Positions 12,513-24,867 of a stretch of DNA of 64,000 bases are shown here, one piece after another. The notes under the pieces are model-generated. The model had not been told where the DNA came from. It searched no databases and saw only the letters and a program-made list of their open reading frames with translations. The stretch spans positions 43,067,150 through 43,131,149 of the forward strand of contig NC_016134.3 in NCBI RefSeq assembly GCF_000005505.3, read 5' to 3'. Position 1 is the stretch's first letter, and each line of letters opens with the position of its first letter. The stretch comes from Brachypodium distachyon. Taxonomy: Eukaryota; Streptophyta; Magnoliopsida; Poales; Poaceae. Position numbers and translations under genes: made by a program.

Positions 12513-13905
12513 TTCGAGGGATACAATTAGACAGCCAGAGGGCTGCTTCTGGAACCTTTCTTACAACAAAAGTATTGCTCCCAGCTCAGTGATATCTTGT
12601 ATTCCTGCTCAGAGCAGTCACAGAGGGCACTTTAGCACCGGTCAAAAAAATCAGAACTGTGCCCAGATCTGCATAAAGAAACAATTGTGATAATCTAACA
12701 GAATAGGATAACATAAAATTGTAGGAGGGCAACTGTTGAAGTCGTTATGAACAGATGGTAAACATGCAAAATCGCAACATCAAACCCACTTCTTAAAGAA
12801 ATCACCAAGTGGACATAAGAAGGAAACAGCTGGTAAAGAAATTAGAATATACATCTTTTACTTCTAACTAAAAATCAAGCTAATCTATCAGATACTGGTG
12901 CTTGACTGAACAAGCTTAAGGATGAATCCTAAATATTATGCAGAGTGTTTGTTGTCTACTGCCGCATACACACAATACCACATTGTACCCAGAACATGTT
13001 GGCATGACACTTCTCTTTCGAAATGAAATAACCACGCATTAATACATATACAACTACCACTCTGCATAGATGCTGTCTAAGGTCACAGCAAGAGGCATCT
13101 ATTGTACCTCTGCAAATGCTGACAGCTAGGTGAATCAGTATATCACTCTACAATTATGCATATCTCCCAGAGGGAAAATTGGATAGATAGACGAGAGAAA
13201 ACAGAAAATAATTTAAGTAGACAAGAGTACGGGAGCACATTAAGCACATGTGTTAACAGATTCCATGAGAAAGGGACGGGATGTAATCATTACGAGCGAC
13301 CAAAAAAACTACTGTTAATATTCAAGACATTACCAAGCAAAGCTAGCTCTAGCTGAGGAAATTTTCCCCACGAATTTCGCTAAAGCCTTGGTAGGACCAC
13401 AGCTACATAGAACAAAGAACTGAAAGCCCCCCATTATTCAGCAGAGCGTACATGGCCAATAAATCGTGGAATTCACATGAGTTGTCGAAACTAAATAGGA
13501 CAAAGGACGAATCTCACAGACCTAAACAGACAAACAAAGAAGGAATGTTTTTTTCTCCATCCAATACACACACCACAGTAGGCGGATTTTGACTGACGGC
13601 TGGCGAACAAGGACAAAGATCGCACACTTTTTTCTCCACGAAATTCGGCGAGGAACACGAGAAAACAATGTGCCTAAACAACACAGATATCCAGGAGGGA
13701 CTGCAAGTAAACTAAATTGGTGAGAAAATGGGGAGGGAGGGACCAAGACTAGGGAACAGAAGCAGAGGAATGAACACAATTATGCGCGCGCGCAAGCTCC
13801 AACCCAAGATCCGCTCCCCCTACTCCCGTCGAGCCGGACAGGAAAGAAAAGCATGACGGAAAAACGAAATCGCAGGAGCAAATCGGGGGAGGCTTCAGGC
13901 TTACC
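12513..13905 (-). other. 5' leader of the metallophosphoesterase gene, with a probable leader intron
   Basis: Upstream of the ATG at 12512 there is a good minus-strand acceptor (TTTATGCAG|ATCTGG) near 12671. A donor (TTG|GTAAGC) lies at 13905. The leader intron would be about 1.2 kb. The first exon and promoter then lie around 13906-14200, a purine/pyrimidine-skewed GC-rich stretch. No protein was recognised on either strand here. Confidence 0.4.
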
Positions 13906-14622
13906 AACCAACTCGGTGGAGGGGAAGAACGCCTGCGCCGGCCACCTGGTGGCTTGTACTTGGGGTTCCCAAGAAAGAAAAAAGAAGGCGAGATTTCTGC
14001 AGCGAAATTCGCCCCCTCTCGCTTCTCTTCTCTTCTCTTCTCGCTGCGGGAAATTGGGAATATGCTGCCCGAATCCCTGCCGCCGCTCCCGTCTCACTCG
14101 CTGTCGTGGGGAGGGAGAAGAGGAGGAGCAAGTAGACACGAAATGGCCACGAAATTTTGATTAGAGAAAGGAAAGGCGACGGAGAAGAAAATGCTTGTGG
14201 CGGTGGTGTGGTCTGACGACAACTTTTGCAGGAAGGAAGGAACCAGATGGTTCCTCTTCCTCCGTCGTGGTGGTGGTGGTTTGGTTGGGAAGTGGAGGGA
14301 GCCAGTGCGTGTTCCTCGAAAAAGATTGATGTTTTGTGAATTTGGGCCTCCTTCGAAGAGCAGGAGATTAAATAGAACATGCTTGTGTGGTTGATTGAAC
14401 AGTCAAAGATGCCATCTTTCATTGACTTAATCGGGACACGTCGTCTTTCAATGTTCTACTCTTGCTTAAGGTTAAGGGCTTTTTTTTTCTTTTTTCCGAG
14501 AAAGGTTAAGGGCTTTGTTGATGAACTTTTTTCTAAAACCGACTTGGTTGATGACGTGAGCCTGACTTGGGTCTTCATTTCTTTGAAGTCCCGGTGGTCT
14601 CTGTGCTTCTTTTTAATGGACG

Positions 14623-14872
14623 TAATTCTTCCGTCCGGAAATAAATGTACATCTAGATTTGTCCTAAGTCAAAAATATTAAACTTTGAGCAGTTTTAACA
14701 TATCAACATTTATAACACTAAGTTATTATCATTAGATCCGTTTTGAAATGTAGTTCCATAATATATCAATTTGATATCATATATGTTGTTAACTTTTCAT
14801 AATGTTGGTCAAACTAAAAAATTTGACTTAGAACAAACATAAAAATACACTTATTTATGCTCGAAGGGAGTA
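14623..14872. mobile_element. Stowaway-like MITE, about 250 bp
   Basis: It has an imperfect TIR pair (attcttccgtccgga against ctcgaagggagta), TA at both ends, and an AT-rich interior. The two halves are inversely similar (TTTGTCCTAAGTCAAA against TTTGACTTAGAACAAA). Confidence 0.7.
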
Positions 14873-15420
14873 CTCCTTTTTTCCGGCTTCCATGTTAGAT
14901 TAACATATTATTAGGAAACACAAAGCTGAGAAGTTACAACAAAAACAAGAGAAATAAGTTTAATTTTTAGACGCTAATAGAATCGGCTTCTTAGTGCTTT
15001 CCTGTCAAGCAGTTTCTTTATGAAATTCAAACACAGACAAAGGTCTTCTCCGACTTTTTCATCCGCGGATGCAAACTATTAATAGCATGTGAACATGTTT
15101 TATAACTTTCAATGTTTCTCACATTTGATTAGAGTTTATATGTTCATGCACGGCCAATTAATATGCTTGTATGGTCACAAAAGTTATATGCCGTTGTTTT
15201 GAAATGTTAATTGTGCAATACAGTACAGATCATGCATCACTAACATAAGTAGTCAAATTTTATGGATGAAGTGCTGGCAGTGCAATTGGACCAATTTGCT
15301 TGGTCCTGGAGGCTCAAGACCTGAAGTTATCATAGATCTCAGCTCTAAGATATCCCAACTGTGCACGCATGATACACCTTCCAGTTTCTTGTGCTCATTA
15401 CCCCCCTAACGGCTCGTTTG
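14873..15420. other. AT-rich spacer, nothing recognised
   Basis: No coding signal, RNA gene or clear transposon end was seen on either strand. Confidence 0.4.
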
Positions 15421-16960
15421 TTTATTGGGAAGTCCCCCTCCGATTTGCTACGATTAAATGGGCGCCGTTGGTTGCTGGCTCGCAGCAGCAAAGACGCTGA
15501 CCGAAAACAAGAGGAGAAGAGCACTGCACGTAGGACGGTATAGGAGTAATTTTGTGCAGTAAACGGGACGGGAGCGTGTTAAGAATCGAAGGAAGCACAA
15601 GGGTGCCAGTGCAAGACGGGAACTCTTTTATTACGTGGAAACCGTTGGCCGAAAGATAGCCCGGCGGAGGTCCACGTGCCTGGGACGGGCACCAGGTGGA
15701 GCGCGGGGGGGGGCAAACCTTTTTCCGCACGTGCAGGCTGCGTGAGGAAGCCCCAATACTCCACGAGGGCCACGAGCCCACGACCAAACCCTGACCACGG
15801 AAAGACACCGGGACACGTGTGCGTGGCGTGTCAAACATTTTTGAAGAAAAGGGCTCGACACGTTCATGTGAGGGCAGCTCCAGCGGGATTTTTTTTTAAA
15901 GAAGACAATGTGAACCTTAAGATTTGCTTCATTTCGTTGAAATACAAATTGATACCGGCGCAGCAGGTAGTCATACCTAAATGGGTTGTAAACCATTTTG
16001 GAAAACAACTCACCCTGATATAACCATCTTTCCACTCTCGGCAGATACTGCTCGTCGTCGTCCACGCGCGGAGCACCTCTGGTGACTCGAAGACGGAGTA
16101 CCGGATGAGCTCGAATGCACGGTCCGCTGCAATCCCCCGCGCGCGCGAGTTCTGTGTCGTCCAATGCTTTCTGGCCGGGCTTCATCCTTAGGGCCGTGCT
16201 CCTCGGAGGCCTTGCACGCGAAGAAGATGAGGCGCTCATCCTCTTTTTCATCGGTCCCGAGAACCCGGAATCTGGATGGGGGGGGGGGGGGGGGGCGCTG
16301 CACGAGGGGCCGACGCTTTCTCCTGGATCTTCATCACCTCTAGTTCCGATACTGCCTCTTCCGTTCCATCTTGGGCACCCGGCGCGCGTCGCCACCGCCG
16401 CGCCTCGGGACAAGCCTAGTGCGACGCTCCCCCCCCCCCCTCGCGCGATCCACGACCAGCTGGCAAAGCTACCCAGCTGGGATGGACGCCTCCACAACGG
16501 CCGACGCACTCGTTCATCGAGAAGGCGGACGAAGGAGACGCCGGTGGATCCATTTTGCCGGTGGGAAGCTAGGGTTTCGGGGGAGCAAACGGGGTGTGTG
16601 GTGGGGTCGGGAAATGGGGTCGACTCGGTCCCATTAAAAAGGACCGGGGGTGGGTTGTTGGGTCGCTGCGGGTGGCCCCAGGAATGCGAAAAGGGTTGAC
16701 GCGTTCAACCCTAAGCGGACAAGCGGACTGCGCGGCGCTCCGTTTTCTCCGTCCGTGGAGACGCAAACCCGGCCTAGATTTGGGGGCCGGAATGGGTCGC
16801 GCCGGACAAAAAGCTGCACAGGCATGGAAATGTGTCGCCGCTAGACCACGGTTTCGTCCATTTTGGTCAGTCCAAATGAATGTGTCTGACCCAAATGGAT
16901 CGGCCCGCTGGAGTTGCCATGAGACGAGGGCATGGTGTTACAGAGATTTTTAATTTCGTT
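15421..16960. other. GC-rich, probably transposon-derived spacer
   Basis: Several long overlapping open frames exist on both strands (up to 292 codons, minus strand 15631-16509). Their compositions are Arg/Pro/Ala-rich and no family was recognised. The part at 16640-16930 has the style of high-copy pooid repeats, with many Xgacccaaatgg and ggccgg motifs. An 18-base G tract lies at 16278-16295 and a 12-base C tract at 16429-16440. I treat it as non-genic. Confidence 0.35.
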
Positions 16961-17110
16961 CCTCAAAAGGAAGTACTCTCCTAGCTTAAGCCACGGAGAT
17001 TTTAAAGAACTTTTGACGTGATGTTGAGTTATTGCAAATTTCGTGGAGGATCGATGTATCTTTTAAAAAAATTCTTGCAATTAAGACTCACGTGTTACGT
17101 GGCACCGTGC

Positions 17111-17227
17111 TACTCTCTCTGCTTCTAAATTCTTGACTCAAATTTGTTCAAATATGAATGTATCTATTCTTAAAAAGCATCTAGATACATGTAATATTTC
17201 GACAACAATTTAGAATCGGAGGGAGTA
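17111..17227. mobile_element. Stowaway MITE, 117 bp
   Basis: Ends read TACTCTCTCTGCTTCTAAAT and its inverse ATTTAGAATCGGAGGGAGTA. The interior contains ATCTAGATACATGTAATATT, shared with other copies in the window. Confidence 0.85.
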
Positions 17228-17564
17228 TATATGTGCGTCCTGCTCCTGTCTTGCAAAAATAAGAAAAAGAGCGAGGCCGAGGAATATCAGAATATATGCT
17301 TATGCTTCCGAAAAGATGGTCAGTTATGCTTTATTCCTCCCATCGCCTTTTTTTTTTACTTTGTCTCTTTCTCGTCTAATCTCTGCCTCTCCAAAAGTGA
17401 GCAAGCAAATGTGCACTTTTTTAGTTTCGATTTTTTTACCTGCAGTTTTGATGCTTTGAAACGAGAAAGAGAGAATGTGCCACTAATCTGCCTCTCTTTT
17501 TTAAGAAAGGTGCCACTAATCTGCCTGAAAAGTTTGATTGAATCTCCTCCAAATTAAAAGGTTA

Positions 17565-18444
17565 GAGCATCTTCAACAGGAGCTTCTAAAACAAGGTCCC
17601 TAAACTGTTTTTAGGGCTTCTCTCAAATTTTAGGATCCCAAAAAAATCAACCAGCTTCAGTAGTAGCCCCTATTCGTCAGCCCCTTTTCTTTTTATGACA
17701 CGCGAGACCTACTTGTCATCCACCGACCTTTTTATTTTTTCTTTTCCTTTTCTTCTTCCTTCTTCTCCACTGAAATTCTTCTCCTCTTCAGCGAGGCTAG
17801 GCCGCGCGCAGGCACGGAGGAGCGGGGCGGCGACGCAGGGGGGTGTCGGGTTGCGGCCAGCGGCAGCGCGCAGGTGCAAAGGAGCGAGGCGGCAGGGGAG
17901 CGGGACGGCATCGCGGGCCGCGCGAAGGCGGCGCAAGGGAGTGGGGCGGCGACGCGCAGGGACAAAGGGGGGGCACCAACGCCGCCGGGCACGCGGAGGA
18001 GACGGCCACGAGCGCTGGGCGGCAAGGCAAGGGCAAGGCCAGTGGACTGCGGCGTTCAGGAGTGAGGAGGATGGCGGCGGCGGCAGGATGAGGGGAGGCG
18101 GGGAGGCGGCGACGCAGCGGCTCCGATGTGAGGACGGGCAACGTCGCGAGGCGGAGGGATGCGGGGAGGCGGCGTGGGGGCCGGAGGTGGTGGCGCGGTG
18201 GCTGGCGACGACGTTCGGGGCGGCGGTGTGTAGACACAGGAAGAGGAGAGAGGAGAGATGCTGACGTAGATGGAAGAGGAGGGAATAGGGGCCTCCCTGT
18301 AGAGTCCTGGGAATTGGGGCTTGAGAGATATTTCTAAGGCCCTCCCTAGAATAGGGCCTGTAGTAGGGTCTTTGCTGAAGAGTTTGTTTTTCCCCAAACT
18401 CCTAAAACGGGATAGATGACCTGTTTAGGGGCCTGGAGATGCTC
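17565..18444. mobile_element. TIR DNA transposon (non-autonomous) with GC-rich interior
   Basis: The ends are GAGCATCTTCAACAG and, inverted, GAGCATCTCCAGG. The inner ends also share CCCTAAAC and TTTTAGG blocks in opposite orientation. The interior at about 17800-18260 is over 70% G+C and gives Arg/Ala/Gly-rich open frames on both strands with no recognisable domain; these are composition artefacts or captured gene pieces. The class is uncertain (Mutator-like or similar). No clean target duplication was found. Confidence 0.55.
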
Positions 18445-18790
18445 ATGCAAAATTGGCGATGATGATGATGGTGAAGCCCAAATCTTTATCTAAATCAAGC
18501 GATTTGGGCTGGGCCGAAACCCGAAAGAGATAGAGAGAGACCAAACAAGTGTGGGCTATTTAGTTCCATGTGCGCATTGAGCTTGGGCTCCTTACGACCC
18601 ATGGGCCCTGTACCCCGCACTAGCTAGCTTGGCGCCGGCAAGGGCAACCTCAGTCGCCGCCTCCGCCTCCGGTCGCCGCAGGCTCCCTCGGAACGAAATC
18701 GAGGCAGCTCGCCTCGGGGAGCTCGGCTTCGCGCGCTGCCCGGTCACTTGCTCGAAACCTTTGTAGGATTCGGTAGGAAGGGGAATCCCC
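18445..18790 (+). promoter_or_regulatory. Upstream region of the LpxD gene
   Basis: 346 bp between a transposon end and the LpxD start codon. GC content rises toward the ATG (18650-18790). No clear TATA box was picked out. Confidence 0.3.
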
Positions 18791-21462
18791 ATGGCAGCCA
18801 TCCTACGAAGAACCACCCCCAAGGCGGCGGCGGCCGCGGCCGCGGCAGGACTGCTCCCGCGGACGCGGAGCGCCGACCGGCTCGCACGGTTCCTGGGGTC
18901 CGGCGTCTCCGCTACTTCTTGCGGTAGCCAACCAACTGCCAGCTCGTGATGCGCGGTTCTGTTGGTGCAGAAAATTTCTGCTGTTACTTGCTTGTGAGAT
19001 GTGTAGTAAGTATCACCTTGTTGATTCCTGAATGATCAGATGCTGGGATAGATTCGGCGGCGGAGTTTGTTCCGTGGCGCAACGGCGGGGGCGTCATGCA
19101 CCGGGCGGCGTCCGTTGACCCCACCGCGGTGGTGGAGGCCGGCGCCGTGGTGCATTCAGGTGCTGTTCTTGGTAAGGAAGTCGTTGTTGGGTCTGGAACT
19201 GTCATCGGGCCTTCGGTCTCCGTGGGGCACTCCACCAGGATAGGGTATGTCGTTTTTTGTTTTGTTTTGGATTTGATCTACAGTCACTGGAAAGCAAACT
19301 CTGTTTGATTCCGGAAATGAGTTTGCTGTTGATATGTTCAGGTACAATGTTGTCTTGAGCAATTGTTCGGTGGGCGAGTTTTGTACTATCCACAATGGTG
19401 CCTGCGTTGGTCAAGATGGTGAGCTTGTATTTGTCAATTGTGGACAATGGCATGTTCTGCAACACTGCCAATAAGTCACGTTATTTCAGATACTTGCACA
19501 TTTTATACTAGAAGGAACACTAAGTTACAGCTTGTGAGCTGGTCGCAGCATTTCAGTTTATTACTCCCTCCGATCCTAAATTGTTGTCGAAATATTACAT
19601 GTATCTAGACGCTTTTTAGGAATAGATACATCCATATTTGGGCAAATTTGAGTCAAGAATTTAGGATCAGAGGGAGTACACCTTTTGGCTAGTTTATACA
19701 CGTCTCAATTTTTGGTGACATCAAAGCTCATTTACAAATTTAGGATTTTCCTTTGTTTTTTCCATTGCACTTAGGGTGGATGGTTAATATTTCTTTATAA
19801 ATTACTGTCAAACAATAGGACTTGCTTTCTGATGCTATGTAGGCGTCACCTTGTTGATGTATCTGTTGCAGGTTTTGGTTTCTTTGTGGACGAGGATGGA
19901 CAGATCAAGAAGAAACCACAGGTCATTGCTCACCATTATCATTCAGTGGAGATTAGATTCCTGGGCTAACTCTTTGTGAAGATTGTGTATCACTACTCAG
20001 TAGTATCCAGATTGAAGGGTAGTAAAATATTTATTGCCTTATTGGGTTCAGAGCTGCAAGACTTAAAAGAAAACTTATGTCAAATGTGCAATGCTACCCT
20101 ATGTCATCAGAGAGGCTTCATCTTGCAGCTAAGGAAAAAGCCAATTCTGACATTTTTACATAGTTCCATGACATCTAGTAGCAAAAAGGAGTCCCGAGAA
20201 AGATAAAAATACTTGCCCAAACAGATGTTAACTAAGTAGCACCCACTCATGATTCTGTATGTGGTAATTTGAGATTTTGTATGTGATACTATTCAGTAAT
20301 CAAATCAGATGTAGGCTCAAGCCGAAAAACCTTTGTATTTCTCAGGTTCTTTATGCAAGAATTGGAGACAATGTAGAGATAGGTGCAAATACATGCATTG
20401 ACAGAGGCAGGTAACTTGTCACCTTTCCAATCCTGTCTAAATTATGTACTCTGTCAATATTGGACAGTTGCTAGCTCTCAGAGTCAGATTGCTAATGTCC
20501 AGACAATGTGTAGCTTAGTTAAGGCAGATTTTCTGTTGGCTAGTCCCTAATTGATCTCAGTATACCTGACGTGTTGAACTATCAGCTCTTTCCGTGCGAT
20601 TATATGTTCGATTGCAGCTGGGCTGAAGCCTGAAACTATTCTCAATATTTGTTAACTACAGTTGGAGGGACACATTGATTGGAGATGACACCAAGATTGA
20701 TAATCTGGTTCAGGTATTGTTTCCCCTGGTCTAAGTGATTGGAATCTTCTTTCCTTTTATGTGAATTGGCATCCCTCTTGCAGATAGGTCACAATGTGGT
20801 AATAGGAAAGTGCTGCATGATTTGCGGGCAAGTAGGGATTGCTGGTTCTGCAACGTACGTATACCTTAGCTCATTGGTGAAGTGTCCATTCCTACTAGGC
20901 GTGTCTTATAATCCTTCCTCACTGCCTTTTGAGATTTGTCCTATTATGTGCACACAGGTTGGGGGACTATGTAACATTAGGTGGTAGGGTGGCAATCCGA
21001 GATCATGTTTCCATTGCTTCAAAGGTGCTGTTTTCTTAGCTCTGTGCTTTTGGCCTTGGATTATTTTGATTCCATATTACCTGCAAGTTCAATGCAATTC
21101 TGTGTTATCGTGCGCTACAATCTAGCTGCGTCGCTCAGCGGCATACTCCCACCCCCAAAGGCCCTTCAAACCCAATTTGGGTTGCACCGTTGCAGTTAAA
21201 ACATAACTTTATTTTCCTTTCAGGTCCGACTTGCAGCAAATAGTTTAGTGACAAAGGACATTCAGAAGCCTGGTGACTATGGTGGATTTCCAGCTGTAAG
21301 CATTTCGCCATATCAATGACTATATAAGTTTTCCTGTGTTCCTCTTTTATCCCTCTAATAAATACTCAATATTCATGTTTAATTTAGGTCCCAATAAATG
21401 AATGGCGCCGACAAACTGTGAACTTGCGCTTATTTTCAAAGAAGCACAGCAGCAGACGATAG
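18791..21462 (+). CDS. LPXD: UDP-3-O-acylglucosamine N-acyltransferase (plant LpxD), 288 aa, 10 exons
   Basis: Exons: 18791-18923, 19040-19244, 19342-19418, 19872-19921, 20346-20410, 20662-20713, 20784-20854, 20958-21024, 21224-21295, 21388-21462; all are GT-AG and sum to 289 codons with stop. The protein is a left-handed parallel beta-helix of hexapeptide repeats ([66 protein letters not shown]). The His in IGHNV aligns with the catalytic His of bacterial LpxD. The N-terminal 40 residues are Arg/Ala-rich ([19 protein letters not shown]) and look like a mitochondrial targeting peptide. In plants LpxD acts in mitochondria in a lipid A-like pathway, transferring an acyl chain to UDP-3-O-acylglucosamine. 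It lacks the N-terminal uridine-binding domain of bacterial LpxD, as plant members do. Confidence 0.93.
19562..19678. mobile_element. Stowaway MITE in an LpxD intron
   Basis: TACTCCCTCCGATCCTAAAT at one end and its inverse TTTAGGATCAGAGGGAGTA at the other, 117 bp. It belongs to the same subfamily as 17111-17227. It sits in the intron between exons three and four. Confidence 0.9.
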
Positions 21463-21645
21463 TATCCCTGCAACCCTGTGATGCAAATTGTGCTGTAACT
21501 TGATTATCTCAATAGTCTTAGCTTGATTGGTGAAGCTGTTGTAATATGTACTATCTCACTAGACGATTAGCATTGAAATAGGTATCTGAAGGGATCTCCA
21601 CCATGGAAGGTGGACTGTTCATTGTTTGAACTTTTATCTTCTCCA

Positions 21646-21912
21646 ACTACTATCTCAGTTCCTAAATATAAGATGTTCTATAGCTTTTTCATAAGTCAAA
21701 CTTATTAACATTTGGCCAAGTTTACATAAAGATGTACTGACATCTATGATATGAAATAAGTATGCTATGACATCTACGATATCAAATAAGTATGCTATGA
21801 AGATATGTATATCATGACGGATTTAATAAAACTATAAATTAGTTTTAAGCGTTGGTAGATTTTTTTTATAAATTTGGTCAAAATTGTCAAACTTTAAGAA
21901 AGTGATTCTTTT
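21646..21912. mobile_element. Degenerate Stowaway-like MITE
   Basis: It starts TACTATCTCAGTTCCTAAAT and has an AT-rich body with GTCAAACTT / TGTCAAACTT motifs seen in other Stowaway families. The right end has decayed and its boundary is a guess. It contains a short internal tandem repeat (TATGCTATGA repeated near 21760 and 21790). Confidence 0.4.
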
Positions 21913-22034
21913 AATCTAAGAACGCTAGTTTAACGTAGCTGACAAACGCTTCTTCTGCAAGATATAAATCAAGCAGACAACAACGCAATATATTTACATA
22001 ATACTCCTTACTCCTCAGCATGTCCAATTGTGTC

Positions 22035-24010
22035 TGTTTTGCAAGCGGAGGATCATCATGGCTTCCATGCTGAAGTCGTGATTCCATTGCATATTTGTGT
22101 ATCAACTTGAACTCGCAGTCCCAATGCATCCCATTTCCACGAAATTTTCATACACCAAGCTAGCTACCTCCTGCTGCACCCTCTTAGGCCGTAGAAGCTA
22201 CTCCCTCCGTTCCATAATTCTTATCTCAAATTTGCTGAAAAATGGATGTATCCATTTCCAAAAAGCATCTTAATACATGTAATATTTCAACAAGAATTAT
22301 CAAACGGAGGAAGTATACAAGAGGTGGATCTGAACTTTTTAGTGGTGAATGTTGACATGCTAAGGCTATCGGGTGCACGGAAATGGAGAAAGCCCGATGA
22401 GATAGGTTCGTGAAACTAAGATGCGGCCTACTGTATGATTCAACTTCTGAATCGGGAGCGACATGAGCAATTATCAGGGACCGGCCAGAATGGACATTTT
22501 ATAGCTGCCGGGTGCGTGGTGCGCCCCCTGTTTCACATGTGGCGGGTGCATCGATGGCTGAAACTTTAGCTGTGAAGTTTGGTTTGGAATTATCTGCTTC
22601 AAGGGGATGCAATAATGTATATATAGGCGGAGTCAGATTCCTTTTCCTTTGAAGCAGTAGCAATTTGTGATGGGTATGATCGGCTCTTACGTCCAGCATG
22701 AAGTATATCAAATATGTTTGACAACTGGGTAAAGAGTGTTGATACAGTACTTGATAGGAAGCTTAAATGTAGATTTTGGTTGCGGTTACCGTTCTTTGCT
22801 GGTCGATTTTGGCTATTTTAAATCCTAACTTTTGGAAAAGAAAATACTGTGCACGCTATTTTATATCATCCAAATCAGGTGGTTTTCAGACGCAGTCGTT
22901 TGCTTACATCTTGGGTAGTTGGGTGTCACTGGGAAAAGAAGATTTGAGAGTAGCTATGCCATGGCCCATGGGGGAGCAGATATTTAGAGGCCTTAGCATG
23001 TAAACCTTCATTTTCTAACAATATATGCAGGTGATACTCGTCATGCTTCCAAGCAGAACTCAAGTGTTTTGTCTTTGACTCAAACTTGTGTTCCCGATGC
23101 ATCCCAGTCCTTCCTACTACAACATCACTTCATCCCACTTCTCGTATCCCCGACGCATCTGTAGTATACTGGACTACTGCAAGAGCTTTAGCTAACAAGT
23201 GTTAACCGTTTACCAATCCAAGAGCTGTCAAGCAAGGTAGAACTCAGCATTCTCGCAATGCACCCCACTCCTAGCTAGACTTTTAATACTTCATCTCACT
23301 TTCGATGACTTTGTGACCCTCAATGTCATCCTTGAATGCCCACATATATACTGTCAGAATATTTATCATGTTAGGTGCTACTACAATGCAAAGAGATGAC
23401 CCACAGTGAAGGCCAGATACTTTTTAATTTTTTTCTTCCGCATTTAAGTTTACAACACCTATAGTATGTTCGTGAGATAAAATAATGAACCTATGTACGG
23501 TATAGAATAGTGTGTTTCATCAGTGCACCATGATCAACACAACATAAAGAACCTATGTATGGTGTCATGGTGTCTCGACTCTCAGTCCAACTCCTGGTGT
23601 TCGGGTACGGTACGTTTTCTTGCAAGCGGAGGATCATCGTGGCTTCCAGGTTGAAGTCGTGATTCCATTGCATATTTGCACATCAACCTGAACTCGCATT
23701 CCCAATGCATCCCACTCCTATGAAATTTTCATACACCAAGCTAGCTAAAATTAACTTGAGTACTGCAACTGACTACTCACGTTCTGTGTAGACATGAATA
23801 GAAAATGAAATTAACTTGGACTAAACCAGATTCCAACGGTTTCGATCAAACGACACTGGAGAGCAGACATTTGGAAGCCTTAATTAATTAGCCTGTCCAC
23901 TTTCATGTTCCTTACAGCACACCAAGCTGACGTACGCTCGTCACGCTTCCAAGTGGAACTCACGTTCTTTCACTCAAATCTGTGTCCCCGATGCATCTCA
24001 CTCCTACTAT
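22035..24010. repeat. Dispersed direct duplications in intergenic DNA
   Basis: A block of about 130 bp at 22045-22175 recurs at 23620-23750 (shared caagcggaggatcatc, gaagtcgtgattccattgca, tacaccaagctagct). A second block at about 22970-23110 recurs at 23860-24005 (shared cgtca.gcttccaag.). A core close to gaactcgcattcccaatgca, followed by tccca, appears about six times. No coding content was seen. Confidence 0.65.
22199..22315. mobile_element. Stowaway MITE, 117 bp
   Basis: It starts TACTCCCTCCGTTCCATAAT and ends in inverse form ATTATCAAACGGAGGAAGTA. The interior contains AATACATGTAATATTTC. Confidence 0.85.
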
Positions 24011-24057
24011 ATGATATCGGCGTCACACATCAGCTTCCTCCTCCTGCACCTAATTAT

Positions 24058-24145
24058 TACCGCTCCCTCTGTTCCTAAATTTTGTCATAATTTTAGTACA
24101 AATTTAAACTAAAACCACGACAAAAATTTAGAAACGGAGAGAGTA
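24058..24145. mobile_element. Short Stowaway MITE, about 88 bp
   Basis: CGCTCCCTCTGTTCCTAAAT against its inverse TTTAGAAACGGAGAGAGTA, with an almost complete hairpin between. It resembles the inner element at 54453-54538. Confidence 0.75.
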
Positions 24146-24379
24146 CTCCATAGATAGCTAGAGGTTAGCCTCGCTTCACCAATCCAACCGCAATAGCCAT
24201 ACGACTATATATACAAGACATTGGCAGGCTTGGGTTAAAGAGGGTCTTGATGAACTTCAGTGGTCTGACATCAGCCAACTATCGATGAGTACTTATTTAT
24301 CATGTGAGATGAGTCAAATCGTTCCTTCACCCTTTAAGTTAAAAATAAAACATAGGATTAGCAATAAAATGAATTCTAG

Positions 24380-24496
24380 TATTCCTTCAGTCCAATATTG
24401 AGTGACTCAAATTTGTTGAAATATGGATGTATTTATACCTAAAAGGCGTTTAGATACATGTAATATTTCGTCACTTAATATGAGACGGAGTGAGTA
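24380..24496. mobile_element. Stowaway MITE, 117 bp
   Basis: It starts TATTCCTTCAGTCCAATATT and ends AATATGAGACGGAGTGAGTA. The interior has TTTAGATACATGTAATATTT. Confidence 0.8.
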
Positions 24497-24867
24497 CAAT
24501 GTTTATCTGACAGAGTTACTCTTTTTTTATAGAAAAAGACAAACTGCTTATGAAAGAGCAGTTGTGGTCAGCCAACAAGGTATGCAGCTCGACGGAGTTC
24601 GATTCTCGAAGGTCGCATTTTGGTGCCTCACTCTATAAAAAAAATATCTATATACTTTTACTAGTCTGGTTATGTATGAGCTGAATTTGTGATGTTCACT
24701 TGGGTCAAAGTTAAGAGTATCATGTCTTTTCTCTTCTGTCTTGGCCAGATTTCTTGAATTCCAACTTGTCCTGTATTAGGGTACCGCAGTGGGACCCATT
24801 AGTCACAGTCACAGGAGGTTGAAATTTTGTCGGTTGGTGTGGGACAAGGTCACAACTCACAAGGCGC

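Noticed and set aside
15631..16509. 292-codon minus-strand frame
   Set aside because: It runs through G and C homopolymers and repeat-like DNA. The composition is biased and no conserved block is seen.
17695..18264. 189-codon plus-strand frame and several opposing frames
   Set aside because: They lie inside a TIR transposon, are Arg/Ala/Gly runs from GC-rich DNA, and show no domain or start context.
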